A stretch of DNA of 64,000 bases from Prochlorococcus sp. AG-418-K17 (GTDB taxonomy: Bacteria; Cyanobacteriota; Cyanobacteriia; PCC-6307; Cyanobiaceae): the NCBI GenBank assembly GCA_003214055.1, contig QCMD01000006.1, positions 1 to 64,000 on the forward strand, in the 5' to 3' direction. This document shows positions 1-13,557 of the stretch, in pieces. Position numbers and translations under genes: made by a program. How positions within the stretch are numbered: position 1 is the first letter of the stretch; each line of letters opens with the position of its first letter. The notes below the pieces were generated by a model that saw only the letters and a list, made by a program, of their open reading frames with translations, did no database searches and was not told the DNA's origin.

Positions 1-600
1 CATATCGTAAAAATTGGAGATACAGTTTCAAGTATCTCAAAACTCTATTCAATAAATAAAGATTTAATTATTGAATTAAATAATCTAAAAGATAAAGATT
101 ATATCTATATTGGCCAAAATCTTATCGTCTCCGAATCTGCCAAAAATTCTATCCAACAAGCAGATTTAAGGAATAATTATCATATTGTTCAGATAGGTGA
201 AAATCTAACTGATATATCAAACAAATATAAGTTAAGTTTAGAGTATTTAGTAGAAGTTAATAATCTTAAGAATCCAGATACTTTAAAAATTGGGGAAAAG
301 ATCTTATTAAACAATCAAATTAATTCAGAAAATTATAAGACAATTAAAAATAAAAAAAATAATGAATTACTTGAGTTAGATAAACGGATTTATGGTCCAA
401 TAATTATTCAAAGTAAATCATATGAAAAAATTAAACGGAGAAAAGTTTTTAATGTATTAAATCAAGAAAATAAAAACCTGATTCTTTCAATCAATTGTGA
501 TACGAATGAATTAGATGTAAGAATCCCAGGCAGAAAGTGGAGGGGAGCTGAGCCTGCTACACAAGACTTCGAAAAAAAATTAATAAATGATTTTTGTTAG
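1..600 (+). CDS. LysM-domain protein, C-terminal part (5' truncated)
   Basis: The reading frame is open from base 1 to a TAG at 598-600, giving 199 residues of a protein whose start lies outside the window. Two LysM-like repeats are visible, at about residues 1-43 and 60-103; both have the HIV-x-I-G-(D/E)-x-(V/L) opening and an I-G-(Q/E) near the end. LysM modules bind peptidoglycan, so this is probably a periplasmic or wall-associated protein. The last ~95 residues are basic and match no domain I recognise, although many LysM proteins of this kind end in a peptidase M23 domain, which I do not see here. It is followed in the same direction by psaE after 80 bp. Confidence 0.75.
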   Translation, partial: HIVKIGDTVSSISKLYSINKDLIIELNNLKDKDYIYIGQNLIVSESAKNSIQQADLRNNYHIVQIGENLTDISNKYKLSLEYLVEVNNLKNPDTLKIGEKILLNNQINSENYKTIKNKKNNELLELDKRIYGPIIIQSKSYEKIKRRKVFNVLNQENKNLILSINCDTNELDVRIPGRKWRGAEPATQDFEKKLINDFC

Positions 601-680
601 ATTTTTTAAATTAATATGTGTGAATAATTTGTCAAAGACTATTAATGATGAGTTATTGTTTTAGAAGTTAAATTAAATTA

Positions 681-890
681 ATGGCAATTTCAAGAGGTGA
701 TCTCGTAAGAGTAAAAAGACCAGAATCATATTGGTACAATGAAATAGGTAAGGTTGCTTCTGTTGATACCTCAGGTATTAAATATAATTGTGTAGTAAGA
801 TTTGATAAAGTTAACTACGCTGGGATTAGCGGTACCGATGGTGGAGCGAATACAAATAATTTTGCTGAAAGTGAACTAGAGAAAGCTTAA
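681..890 (+). CDS. psaE: Photosystem I reaction centre subunit IV (PsaE)
   Basis: The 69-residue product is the usual PsaE length and begins with the characteristic [17 protein letters not shown] segment of the SH3-like PsaE fold, with NTNNFAE near the end. PsaE sits on the stromal/cytoplasmic side of photosystem I and helps dock ferredoxin and flavodoxin. The ATG start gives the expected N-terminus after Met removal. Only 4 bp separate its stop from the TTG start of mutM, so the two may be cotranscribed, but I see no functional link. Confidence 0.98.
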   Translation: MAISRGDLVRVKRPESYWYNEIGKVASVDTSGIKYNCVVRFDKVNYAGISGTDGGANTNNFAESELEKA

Positions 891-894
891 ATAA

Positions 895-1776
895 TTGCCT
901 GAGTTACCTGAAGTAGAGACAGTTCGCAGAGGTTTAGAACAAAAACTTAATAACTTTGTTATTAAAAAAGTAGAAGTTTATAGAGATTCAACTGTTGCTT
1001 ACCCGAATAACAAGGAAGAGTTTATTAAGGGACTTCAGAACTCTCTTTTATACAAATGGTATAGAAGAGGAAAATATTTATTAGCTGAACTAAAAAAAAT
1101 TGAAAATGATAATATTCAATTTCCTCTCGACAAATCCTCAAAAAATAACGGATTTCTTGTAGTTCATTTAAGAATGACTGGATATTTCAAATTTATTGAT
1201 AACTCTACTCAGCCCTGTAAACATACAAGAATTAGAGTTTTTGATAAAAAAAGTAATGAGCTCAGGTTTATCGACGTAAGAAGTTTTGGTCAAATGTGGT
1301 GGATTAAAGAAGGTTTATCGCCTAACAAAATAATCAAAGGATTAGGTTCATTAGGACCAGAACCATTCTCTAAAGACTTTGATGAAAATTACCTTAAGAA
1401 AGTTATTTCCAAAAGAACAAAATCTATAAAAGCTGTTTTATTAGATCAAACAATAGTGGCAGGTATAGGAAACATTTATGCTGATGAAAGTTTATATTGT
1501 GCTGGCATCTCCCCTTTTAGAAAAGCTAAAACAATTAAGAAGAATGAATTAATTAATCTTAAAGAATCAATTGTTAATGTATTGAAGAAAAGTATAGGTT
1601 CTGGGGGGACTACATTCAGTGATTTTAGAAACTTAGAAGGGGATAATGGAAATTTTGGTTTACAAACAAATGTTTACAGGAGAACTGGTAAAGAATGTCG
1701 CAACTGTGGAAATTTAATTAAGAAGCAAAAAATTGCTGGAAGAAGTACCCATTGGTGTCCAAATTGTCAAAAATAA
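895..1776 (+). CDS. mutM: Formamidopyrimidine-DNA glycosylase (Fpg/MutM)
   Basis: This base-excision repair enzyme removes 8-oxoguanine and nicks the abasic site. The 293-residue protein starts with the catalytic PELPEVE segment: Pro2 (nucleophile) and Glu3 directly follow the initiator Met, which fixes the TTG at 895 as the start. Lys60 in RRGKYL corresponds to the conserved lysine of the family. The C-terminus carries the four-Cys zinc finger (CRNCG ... CPNC). It lies 4 bp after psaE and ends in a hairpin facing the rRNA operon. Repair of oxidised guanine fits a phototroph in bright surface water, but the gene is near-universal. Confidence 0.97.
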   Translation: MPELPEVETVRRGLEQKLNNFVIKKVEVYRDSTVAYPNNKEEFIKGLQNSLLYKWYRRGKYLLAELKKIENDNIQFPLDKSSKNNGFLVVHLRMTGYFKFIDNSTQPCKHTRIRVFDKKSNELRFIDVRSFGQMWWIKEGLSPNKIIKGLGSLGPEPFSKDFDENYLKKVISKRTKSIKAVLLDQTIVAGIGNIYADESLYCAGISPFRKAKTIKKNELINLKESIVNVLKKSIGSGGTTFSDFRNLEGDNGNFGLQTNVYRRTGKECRNCGNLIKKQKIAGRSTHWCPNCQK

Positions 1777-1808
1777 AAGGGCTTACTCCTCAAGAGTAAA
1801 CCCTTTTT
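1776..1808. terminator. Bidirectional terminator between mutM and the rRNA operon
   Basis: An inverted repeat pairs AAAGGG with CCCTTT and TTACTC with GAGTAA around a short loop, with one internal mismatch. It is followed by a T run on the plus strand and, read on the minus strand, also by a T-rich stretch. It sits between the convergent mutM and 5S rRNA genes and could end transcription from both. Confidence 0.8.
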
Positions 1809-1817
1809 AATATTTTA

Positions 1818-1934
1818 CCTGGCATTGAGCTATTTTCTCAAGGGGCTACCCCCTAAATATTTTCGCCGCTGATGCGTTTCACAACCGAGTTCGAGATGGA
1901 TCGGAGTGGTTCCACATCGCCATGAACACCAGGA
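1818..1934 (-). rRNA. rrf: 5S ribosomal RNA
   Basis: The minus strand reads TCCTGGTGTTCATGGCGATG at the 5' end, a typical cyanobacterial 5S beginning, and ends with the complementary CCAGG, giving about 117 nt. The internal CGAACTCGGTTGTGAAACGC segment is conserved in 5S rRNA. It is the last gene of the rRNA operon. The ends are estimated to within a few bases. Confidence 0.93.
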
Positions 1935-1940
1935 TAGTAT

Positions 1941-1960
1941 GAACCTTGAGAACTGCATAG
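1941..1960 (-). repeat. 3' half of the pre-23S processing stem
   Basis: This 20-nt segment is the reverse complement of 4981-5000 with one mismatch. The two flank the 23S gene on both sides, so in the precursor transcript they can pair into a long stem, the known arrangement by which RNase III excises 23S rRNA. Pairing is read directly; the enzyme is inferred from the general rRNA maturation pathway. Confidence 0.75.
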
Positions 1961-1999
1961 AAAATTATATAAGTTAAAAACAACAAATTAAGTTTATTT

Positions 2000-4874
<2,875 letters not shown>

Positions 4875-4980
4875 ATAACTTCAAAAAATTGAAGCATCAG
4901 CTCAATAGAATTGTTATTAATGCATTTACAAAAATAATCAATCTGCATCATAAATGATGCTTATTGTCTTTAAAAATAAT

Positions 4981-5000
4981 CTATGCAGTTGTCAAGGTTC
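4981..5000 (-). repeat. 5' half of the pre-23S processing stem
   Basis: Partner of 1941-1960 (19 of 20 positions complementary). It lies in the tRNA-Ala to 23S spacer, about 105 nt upstream of the mature 23S 5' end in transcript orientation. The rest of the 253-nt spacer 4875-5127 is AT-rich and holds no gene I can see. Confidence 0.75.
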
Positions 5001-5127
5001 TCTGAAAACAATGAATAAAATTCAATGAGTCCAGCATCTTAATCTATTGATTAGGAAGCTAGATTCGTTCAGATTAAATCACACTATGGATACAATTCCT
5101 TTCTATAAATTTAGAGGTGGTGATCAG

Positions 5128-5200
5128 TGGAGGTAAGCGGACTCGAACCGCTGACATCCTGCTTGCAAAGCAGGCGCTCTACCAACTGAGCTATACCCCC
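5128..5200 (-). tRNA. tRNA-Ala (anticodon TGC)
   Basis: The minus strand folds as a 73-nt cloverleaf: acceptor GGGGGTA pairs with TACCTCC (with a wobble), the D arm is AGCTCAGTTGGTAGAGC, the anticodon loop TTTGCAA carries TGC, and the T arm is GCGGTTCGAGTCCGC. CCA is not encoded. It is in the 16S-23S spacer, 12 bp from tRNA-Ile, in the standard cyanobacterial order. Confidence 0.97.
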
Positions 5201-5212
5201 AACATAGAGATA

Positions 5213-5286
<74 letters not shown>

Positions 5287-5409
5287 AGGAAAAGTATGGG
5301 TGTGACCTAGAAAAACTTAGGAATTGAAATTCTTAATTAATTTAAGAATCAGAGGTACCGATCGACCTAAGGTGACAAAATTAATATTTAACATTTTGTT
5401 GTCTCCCTG

Positions 5410-6893
<1,484 letters not shown>

Positions 6894-7495
6894 TGTTCAA
6901 ATCCTTTTGTAGATAAATCTACTCAAATTGAATTGCTTATCCGAACAAAAATAGTTTTTACTTTTTTATTTAGCTTAAGCCTCCTTAATTTATAAGGATT
7001 ACATTGAGTGCACATTAAAAATATTTCAAAGTGACTTTCCAAGATCTCAGATCCGTATGTCTTAAAAGCTAAAAGTTAGCGATTAAAGACAATTTTTATA
7101 TTCTTGACGGGACCTCACACCTTTATTGCATGTACATCTAAACAAAACCAAAAATAAATTAAGTAAATTTAGACGCAATAAAAGCATCAGTTCCTAAGTT
7201 TTAAATTTTCTAGGTGCCAGGTCAACTAAAAGAAGTTAACCTATTTTGAGGGTAAAACCCTCTTCTGGCTGAAATTTGAGATTAAACTGCAAATTTCAAA
7301 AACTCATAATTAACCCAAAAATAAAATTTAGATAAACTATGAGTAGTGCAAAAATTTATTTTTTTGCCCAGAAGAAAATACTAAACCATTTGAGCATGAT
7401 TATGCAACCATTAATACATAATTTTTTTATTAAATTTTTTTTTGTTCAATACTCACTTATCGAACTAGTCTGTAAATAGTGGGTTTTCAAATAAA
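6894..7495. other. Non-coding region upstream of the rRNA operon
   Basis: This 602-bp gap separates the divergent 16S and invertase genes, unusually large for a genome where most gaps are below 150 bp. It must hold the rRNA promoter and leader on the minus strand and the invertase promoter on the plus strand. I see one candidate promoter (7198-7225) and a perfect 15-nt hairpin, GAGGGT-AAA-ACCCTC, at 7249-7263. I see no convincing gene. Confidence 0.6.
7198..7225 (-). promoter_or_regulatory. Candidate rRNA operon promoter
   Basis: On the minus strand TTGACC is followed after 16 nt by TAAAAC, a fair match to a sigma-70 type -35/-10 pair. It would start transcription about 300 nt upstream of mature 16S, a reasonable rRNA leader length. 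It is only a sequence match; other AT-rich hexamers in the region could serve as the real -10. Confidence 0.35.
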
Positions 7496-8935
7496 ATGGC
7501 AGAAAGATTTAGTCAAAAAAATTTAAGAGTTCGTCCAAGTTCAGATGAGGATAAAATTGTAACAAATGCAAAAGAGCATTTTGAAAAGACTCTGGTAGAA
7601 ATTTCAGGCGAGTTAGTTGGGAGCGTCGCAGCCTTAGAACACCCCACAAAAAATAAAAAATTAAATTACGGAGAAATATTTCTCAGAGATAATGTTCCAG
7701 TAATGATTTATCTTATAACTCAAAAAAGATACGAAATTGTCAAAAAATTTCTAAGTGTATGTCTTGAATTACAAAGTACTAGTTATCAAACGCGTGGAGT
7801 ATTCCCTACTAGTTTTATTGAAGAAAAAGGGAAATTGATTGGTGACTATGGGCAAAGATCAATTGGCAGGATTACCTCTGCTGATGCAAGTTTATGGTGG
7901 CCAATACTATGTTGGTTTTACGTTAATAAAAGCGGTGATTATGCCTTTGGCAAAAGTCAAAGTGTTCAAAGAGGTATTCAGCTACTACTTGATCTAGTTT
8001 TGCACCCAACTTTTGAAGGGACCCCAGTCCTATTTGTTCCCGATTGTGCCTTCATGATTGATAGACCAATGGATGTATGGGGAGCCCCTTTGGAAGTGGA
8101 AGTTTTACTCCATGGATGTCTTAAAAGTTGCATCAATCTTATGGAATTAAGTCGGGCAGATCATGTAAGCAGGTTATTAGATCAAAGACTTATTTTAACT
8201 AGCCAATGGGTTAAGGATTTGGGTAATTTTCTTTTAAAACATTATTGGGTTACGAGCCAAACCATGCAAATATTAAGAAGGAGACCAACCGAACAATATG
8301 GGGATGATCAACACTTCAACGAATTCAATGTACAACCACAAGTTGTTCCATCTTGGCTTCAAGATTGGTTGGAAAATAGGGGGGGTTACTTAATTGGGAA
8401 TATTAGAACTGGAAGACCAGATTTTAGATTTTATAGCTTAGGAAACTCTTTAGCATGTATGTTTGGGGTACTCCCTCCTTCAGAGCAAAGAGCATTATTC
8501 AGACTAGTTTTACATAATAGACAACACTTGATGGCTCAAATGCCAATGAGGATATGTCATCCCCATATGGATGTAGAAGAATGGCAAAATAAAACTGGAT
8601 CTGATCCAAAAAATTGGCCTTGGAGTTATCATAATGGCGGGCACTGGCCAAGTTTGCTTTGGTTCTTCGGAGCAGCAGTTCTTTTACATCAGAAAAGATT
8701 TCCAACTGAAGATGTTATCTTAATGGAAGAAATGAAATCACTTGTGGAGGAATCTTACTGGTGCCAATTAAATCAATTACCTAAACAAGAGTGGGCAGAA
8801 TATTTTGATGGACCAACAGGAACTTGGGTTGGACAACAATCACGAACTTATCAAACTTGGACAATTGTAGGGTTCCTATTAATGCATCATTTTCTAAGAG
8901 AAGATAATGATGACTTAGAGATGCTTAATTTATAA
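7496..8935 (+). CDS. Alkaline/neutral invertase-like protein (GH100)
   Basis: The 479-residue product has the hallmarks of cyanobacterial and plant neutral invertases, which hydrolyse sucrose to glucose and fructose in the cytoplasm: no signal peptide; an early NYGEIFLRDNVPVMIY block; the GQRSIGRITSADASLWW block; and late W-rich segments such as WPWSYHNGGHWPSLLWF and GPTGTWVGQQSRTYQTW. The (alpha/alpha)6-barrel pattern of repeated W/H-rich loops fits. It stands alone, tail-to-tail with petD 2 bp away, so context does not reveal the physiological sugar. Sucrose is a common compatible solute in marine picocyanobacteria, but the substrate is inferred from family. Confidence 0.9.
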   Translation: MAERFSQKNLRVRPSSDEDKIVTNAKEHFEKTLVEISGELVGSVAALEHPTKNKKLNYGEIFLRDNVPVMIYLITQKRYEIVKKFLSVCLELQSTSYQTRGVFPTSFIEEKGKLIGDYGQRSIGRITSADASLWWPILCWFYVNKSGDYAFGKSQSVQRGIQLLLDLVLHPTFEGTPVLFVPDCAFMIDRPMDVWGAPLEVEVLLHGCLKSCINLMELSRADHVSRLLDQRLILTSQWVKDLGNFLLKHYWVTSQTMQILRRRPTEQYGDDQHFNEFNVQPQVVPSWLQDWLENRGGYLIGNIRTGRPDFRFYSLGNSLACMFGVLPPSEQRALFRLVLHNRQHLMAQMPMRICHPHMDVEEWQNKTGSDPKNWPWSYHNGGHWPSLLWFFGAAVLLHQKRFPTEDVILMEEMKSLVEESYWCQLNQLPKQEWAEYFDGPTGTWVGQQSRTYQTWTIVGFLLMHHFLREDNDDLEMLNL

Positions 8936-8937
8936 AA

Positions 8938-9420
8938 TTAGAATAAACCTAATGTAAGGGATTTATCAATTGGTAAGCATGCTCCAATTCCAAGGTATAT
9001 AGTTAAAAATGTCCCAAATAAGAAAACAGACATTGCTACTGGCCTTCTAAATGGGTTGGAGAATTTATTAACATTTTCTATGAAGGGTAAAATCATTAAC
9101 CCCAGAGGTATTAAAGTTTGAAGTGCTATCCCCAATAGTTTGTTTGGAACAACTCGAAGAATTTGAAAAACGGGGTAAAGGTACCATTCAGGTAAAATTT
9201 CAAGTGGTGTTGCAAATGGGTTAGCTTTATCTCCCAACATTGCAGGATCTAAAACTGCAAGCCCTACGACGCAAGCGATTGTGCCTAAAATAACCACAGG
9301 GAATATGTATAGCAAATCATTTGGCCAAGCTGGCTCTCCGTAGTAATTATGACCCATACCTTTTGCAAGCTTAGCCCTAAGTTTAGGATCGGATAAATCT
9401 GGTTTTTTTAGTGTGGACAT
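8938..9420 (-). CDS. petD: Cytochrome b6f complex subunit IV (PetD)
   Basis: The 160-residue protein starts [38 protein letters not shown], a near-diagnostic PetD N-terminus. It has three hydrophobic segments (about residues 37-57, 95-115 and 128-148) and the PEWY motif of the Qo quinol site. With cytochrome b6 it corresponds to cytochrome b of bc1 complexes and moves electrons from plastoquinol towards plastocyanin in the thylakoid. It lies 36 bp after petB, the conserved petBD order, and meets the invertase gene tail to tail. Confidence 0.98.
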   Translation of the reverse strand: MSTLKKPDLSDPKLRAKLAKGMGHNYYGEPAWPNDLLYIFPVVILGTIACVVGLAVLDPAMLGDKANPFATPLEILPEWYLYPVFQILRVVPNKLLGIALQTLIPLGLMILPFIENVNKFSNPFRRPVAMSVFLFGTFLTIYLGIGACLPIDKSLTLGLF

Positions 9421-9456
9421 TTATGATAATTTGAAAGATGTTTAAATTATAAGGTT

Positions 9457-10113
9457 TTATAAAGGACCGGAAATACCTTGTTTACGAATCATTAGAAAAT
9501 GCATAAGCATGAATACCGCTAGGGACCAAGGCAGCACAAAAGTATGCAAACTATAAAATCTGGTAAGAGTTGATTGACCTACACTTTCGCCGCCTCTTAG
9601 CAACTCAACCATAAAGTCACCAATTATTGGGATTGCAGCAGGTACTCCAGAGACTATTTTTACAGCCCAATAACCAACTTGGTCCCATGGTAAAGAATAA
9701 CCAGTAACACCAAAAGCTACAGTAATAACTGCCATAACTACACCTGTAACCCAAGTTAATTCTCTAGGCCTTTTAAAACCACCAGTAAGATAAACCCTAA
9801 ATACATGAAGAATAAGCATCAGGACCATCATAGATGCGCTCCATCTATGAACAGATCTTATTAACCAGCCAAAACTAACATCAGTCATTAAGTAGCTCAC
9901 AGAACTATATGCCTGAGTAACTGTTGGCTTATAGTAAAAAGTCATTGCAAAACCTGTTGCAAATTGAATTAGGAAGCATACTAAAGTAATACCTCCTAAA
10001 CAGTAGAAAATATTTACGTGAGGGGGTACGTACTTGGAAGTTACGTCGTCTGTTATGTCTTGGATCTCAAGTCTTTCTTGAAACCAATCATAAACGGATG
10101 AAGAATTCGCCAT
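9457..10113 (-). CDS. petB: Cytochrome b6 (PetB)
   Basis: I take the ATG at 10113, giving the standard 218-residue protein beginning [20 protein letters not shown]. An upstream in-frame extension exists but has no family support. Four transmembrane helices are visible, with the paired haem-ligand histidines in the [10 protein letters not shown] / [10 protein letters not shown] and SLHTFVLPW / [15 protein letters not shown] segments. The conserved Cys for covalent haem c lies near residue 38 (YCLGGITL). It is transcribed with petD and is head-to-head with ctpA, so the promoters for b6f and for the D1-processing protease share about 70 bp. Confidence 0.98.
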   Translation of the reverse strand: MANSSSVYDWFQERLEIQDITDDVTSKYVPPHVNIFYCLGGITLVCFLIQFATGFAMTFYYKPTVTQAYSSVSYLMTDVSFGWLIRSVHRWSASMMVLMLILHVFRVYLTGGFKRPRELTWVTGVVMAVITVAFGVTGYSLPWDQVGYWAVKIVSGVPAAIPIIGDFMVELLRGGESVGQSTLTRFYSLHTFVLPWSLAVFMLMHFLMIRKQGISGPL

Positions 10114-10184
10114 CCAAAAAAAAATTAGCTTTGATATAAAGAGCTTACTTAAAATTCTTATACTTGGTGTTAACACTTAACCCA

Positions 10185-11495
10185 ATGAATTCATCTTTTA
10201 ACAAACTTTTAACATTCAGAAAATGGGTCATTACATTAATGGTCTGCATTTCATTAACCCATTTTTTACACATTGAAAGAGTCTATGCACTTAGTGATAG
10301 CAAGCAATTTGTGCTTGACGCTTGGACCTTAGTTAATGAGGGATATTATGATCCAGAAAAGTTTGATGAGATCAATTGGAAGCGAATTAGACAAAAAACA
10401 TTACAGAAACAAATTGAAACAAGTGAGCAGGCTTATTCTGCAATTGAAGACATGCTGAAGCCTCTTGATGACCCTTATACGAGAATTTTGCGTCCAAAAG
10501 ATTATGAACTTTTGAAGTCGAGCAATTTTGGGAGCGAAATTAATGGAGTTGGACTTCAACTAGGAGAAGATGAAAATGGTAAAAGGGTAAAAGTGATATC
10601 AACTCTTGCAGGTTCACCAGCTGAAGAGGCTGGAATAGTTAGTGGGGATTTTATAAGTAAAGTTGATGGGATAGCTTCTGAAGAATTAGGTCTTGCTAAT
10701 ACTGCATCAAAATTAAGAGGAGCATCCGGGACAAAAGTTCTGGTTGAAATTACTTCAAATATTGGGGAAATTAAAGAGTTTGATTTAGAGAGAAGGTCCG
10801 TTGATCTAAGGCCAGTAAGGACTAAGAGACTTAGGAATGATTCTCATACACTCGGTTATTTAAGAATTACTCAATTTAGTGAAAGTGTTCCAAAAAAAAT
10901 AGAAGAGGCTTTGCAAGAGTTAAAAGACAAGGAAGTGGAGGGAATTATATTGGATCTAAGAAATAATTCTGGAGGATTAGTAAGCTCTGGGATAGCAGTT
11001 GCAGACTCATTCTTAAGTGAAAAACCTGTCGTTGAAACAAAAGACCGAAATGGAATAAAAGATGCAATAATTTCCCAAAAAGAAATATCTTTCGATGGTC
11101 CAATGGTAACTTTAGTGAACAAAGGAACCGCGAGCGCAAGTGAAATACTTGCTGGATCATTACAAGATAATTCGAGATCAACCTTAATGGGAGAACAGAC
11201 TTATGGTAAAGGTTTGATTCAATCTTTAAAAAGTTTAGGAGAAGAAAGTGGTATTGCAATAACTGTGGCAAGTTACTTAACACCCAAAGGAAATAATATT
11301 CAGGGCAGGGGTATTACACCTGATAAGCTTTTAGATCTCCCAGAGGCTAATGAATTTGGGAATTCTGAAGATAGATGGTTGCGTAATGCAGAAATATTTC
11401 TAGGTTCACTTTTGGATAAAAAAGAAGTTTCAAACTCGACTAACGAATTAGTGAAAATTGATGAAATTGAACAAATAACTAAAAAAGAATCCTAA
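10185..11495 (+). CDS. ctpA: Carboxyl-terminal processing protease (CtpA, D1 processing)
   Basis: CtpA-type proteases remove the C-terminal extension of the PSII D1 precursor on the lumen side. I place the start at the ATG at 10185; a TTG 21 bp upstream would add seven residues. Numbered from this ATG, the order is: signal peptide (about 10-36), PDZ domain (about 100-185), and S41 protease domain with the catalytic Ser317 in GTASASEI and Lys342 in GEQTYGKG, the expected 25-residue Ser-Lys spacing. Divergent from petB. Paralogues exist in cyanobacteria, so the exact substrate is inferred. Confidence 0.92.
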   Translation: MNSSFNKLLTFRKWVITLMVCISLTHFLHIERVYALSDSKQFVLDAWTLVNEGYYDPEKFDEINWKRIRQKTLQKQIETSEQAYSAIEDMLKPLDDPYTRILRPKDYELLKSSNFGSEINGVGLQLGEDENGKRVKVISTLAGSPAEEAGIVSGDFISKVDGIASEELGLANTASKLRGASGTKVLVEITSNIGEIKEFDLERRSVDLRPVRTKRLRNDSHTLGYLRITQFSESVPKKIEEALQELKDKEVEGIILDLRNNSGGLVSSGIAVADSFLSEKPVVETKDRNGIKDAIISQKEISFDGPMVTLVNKGTASASEILAGSLQDNSRSTLMGEQTYGKGLIQSLKSLGEESGIAITVASYLTPKGNNIQGRGITPDKLLDLPEANEFGNSEDRWLRNAEIFLGSLLDKKEVSNSTNELVKIDEIEQITKKES

Positions 11496-11517
11496 ATAAA
11501 GTAGATGTATTAAAACT

Positions 11518-12774
11518 ATGAGTATTAAAAGGATTTTTCATGATCCTATTCACAAAGAAATAACCTTTGATTCAGCAAAGCCAGAAGAATTAATGGTTTT
11601 AGAATTAATTGATACGCAGGTTTTTCAAAGATTAAGAAGAATTAAACAACTTGGTGCGGCCTCACTTCTTTTTCATGGTGCAGAGTCAAGTAGATTTACT
11701 CACTCTATTGGAGTATTTTGCATTGCAAGAAAAATTTATAAACAGTTAGTTTCGAGTGAACCAAAATTTAATGCTAATAAATTTGTTCTTTATGGAGCTG
11801 CTCTATTACATGATTTAGGACATGGGCCATTAAGCCATACAAGTGAAATAATATTCGATCATAATCACGAATACTGGTCTGATAATTTAGTTAGAAATCA
11901 CTCGCCAATAACTTCGATACTTAAAAAATTTGATAACGATCTACCTAACCAAATAGGAGAATTATTTAAATCAACAAATTTATTTTCAAATCCTTTAAAA
12001 ACGTTAATTAGCAGTGAAATAGATTGTGATCGTCTTGATTATTTATTACGCGACAGTTATAACACTGGGACTAATTATGGATTAGTAGATTTAGAGAGAA
12101 TTATTTCAGCTTTAACTTTTTCTCCAGGTAAAAACATAGCAATAAAGCCTAAAGGGGTTATCGCAATAGAACATTTTTTGGTATTGAGGAACATGATGTA
12201 TAGGACTATTTACAATCACAAAATTAACGAAATTTCAACTTGGATACTTGAAAAAATTACTCAAACAGTTAGAAAAAATTTTGATCAAAATATATTTCTC
12301 GATAAATCACTTTATAATTGGATTTTTTCGCCTAAAAATCTTGGAATTGATGACTTTATCAAAAATGACGACATAACATTTTTTTACCATTTAATCAGAT
12401 GGAAAGAGGAGGCGTTTGAACCTCTTTCAACACTTTGCAAAATGTTTATAAATAGAAATTTACTAAAAGCGTCAAACATAAGTTATCTAAATTCATTAGA
12501 GAGATTAGAAATTCTTGCCTTTGCAAAAAAACACTGCGAAATTAACAATTACAATCCCGAAATATTTTGCGGCATCAAAGAAAGATCTTTTAAAGGTTTT
12601 GAATCACAAAATTCTCTTCAAATATGGGACGGCACATATCAATATGCATTAGAAAACAAATCATCCCTAATTAAGGCGCTGATGAATTCAGAGCACACTG
12701 CACTTATAATTTATCCAAGTGAGATCAAAGAACAAATCTCAAAAAAATTATTGACTTTTCAAAATAATAATTAA
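11518..12774 (+). CDS. HD-domain phosphohydrolase (SAMHD1/dGTPase-like)
   Basis: The 418-residue protein has an HD metal-binding domain: His62 in RFTHSIG, His98-Asp99 in LLHDLGHGPLSH, and a later conserved SSEIDCDRLDYLLRDS with the distal Asp. Together these match the YdhJ/SAMHD1-like family that hydrolyses nucleotides or related phosphoesters using divalent metals. The typical N-terminal IHDPIHxxI segment is present. It follows ctpA by 22 bp and precedes minC by 11 bp, so it may be cotranscribed with the min genes. The actual substrate cannot be read from sequence. Confidence 0.85.
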   Translation: MSIKRIFHDPIHKEITFDSAKPEELMVLELIDTQVFQRLRRIKQLGAASLLFHGAESSRFTHSIGVFCIARKIYKQLVSSEPKFNANKFVLYGAALLHDLGHGPLSHTSEIIFDHNHEYWSDNLVRNHSPITSILKKFDNDLPNQIGELFKSTNLFSNPLKTLISSEIDCDRLDYLLRDSYNTGTNYGLVDLERIISALTFSPGKNIAIKPKGVIAIEHFLVLRNMMYRTIYNHKINEISTWILEKITQTVRKNFDQNIFLDKSLYNWIFSPKNLGIDDFIKNDDITFFYHLIRWKEEAFEPLSTLCKMFINRNLLKASNISYLNSLERLEILAFAKKHCEINNYNPEIFCGIKERSFKGFESQNSLQIWDGTYQYALENKSSLIKALMNSEHTALIIYPSEIKEQISKKLLTFQNNN

Positions 12775-12785
12775 GACTTAAAAAA

Positions 12786-13442
12786 ATGGAAATTTTAATA
12801 AAACAAGTTAATTCTCATCATACGAAAATAATATCCTTAGAAGATTTGAATACATTTCAAATAGCTTTCGAAAAATTTTTCACACTTAATGAGCCTATAG
12901 AAGCAAATATTTTTGCAATCAATGAAACAATCAATGCCCAACAATTGGAATTTTTTCTAATTAACGTAGAAAAATTAAATTTTAATTCTTTAAATATTTG
13001 GTCAAATATCAGAGAAACTGTATTGACTGGGAATTCTCTTAAAATAAATTCAATATTTGCTAGTGAAAAAGTACTTAGAAATAAACTTTACCTTAACAAT
13101 TCAAAAAAAGAAGAAGATGTCCTACGCAAAGGTACCGTAAGATCAGGTGAAAGAATTTCTTCCAATGGAAATCTTGTTGTTATTGGAGATGTCAACCCAG
13201 GAGCCATAATTTCTGCAAAAAAAAATATTTATGTTTGGGGAAAAATGTTAGGAATCGCTCAAGCTGGTAACGGTAAAAATCATAATTCATCAATCGCTTC
13301 ACTTTTTCTAAAGCCATTACAGTTAAGGATTAACGAAGTTGTTGCAATTGGTCCAAAAGATAAACCTAAAGATCATTATCCAGAGATTGCGATATTAGAA
13401 AAAAATTCAATCATAATTAAACCTTACTTTATGGTTCCTTGA
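12786..13442 (+). CDS. minC: Septum site-determining protein MinC
   Basis: MinC blocks FtsZ polymerisation away from midcell. The 218-residue protein has a weak N-terminal FtsZ-inhibiting region (1-105) and a clear C-terminal beta-helix domain with RSGERISSNGNLVVIGDVNPGAIISAKKNIYVWGKMLG, the MinD-binding and dimerisation domain. It is immediately upstream of minD and minE, the expected order. The 115-bp gap to minD is AT-rich and may hold a second promoter. Confidence 0.95.
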   Translation: MEILIKQVNSHHTKIISLEDLNTFQIAFEKFFTLNEPIEANIFAINETINAQQLEFFLINVEKLNFNSLNIWSNIRETVLTGNSLKINSIFASEKVLRNKLYLNNSKKEEDVLRKGTVRSGERISSNGNLVVIGDVNPGAIISAKKNIYVWGKMLGIAQAGNGKNHNSSIASLFLKPLQLRINEVVAIGPKDKPKDHYPEIAILEKNSIIIKPYFMVP

Positions 13443-13557
13443 GGATAGGCTAGTGAATACAAATTACCTAATATTCATAAATTTAAGGATTACTTAACTT
13501 TTACAATATTTAACTTTTAGAAAGCAGGGCTTATTATTTGTAAAATTATAAAAATTC

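Noticed and set aside
7339-7479. 46-residue ATG frame upstream of the invertase gene
   Set aside because: It is hydrophobic and Phe/Ile-rich from AT-rich DNA, without a clear ribosome binding site, and lies in the presumed promoter region.
10164-10184. TTG start for ctpA, seven residues longer
   Set aside because: The ATG at 10185 gives a normal signal peptide; the extension lies in the shared promoter with petB.
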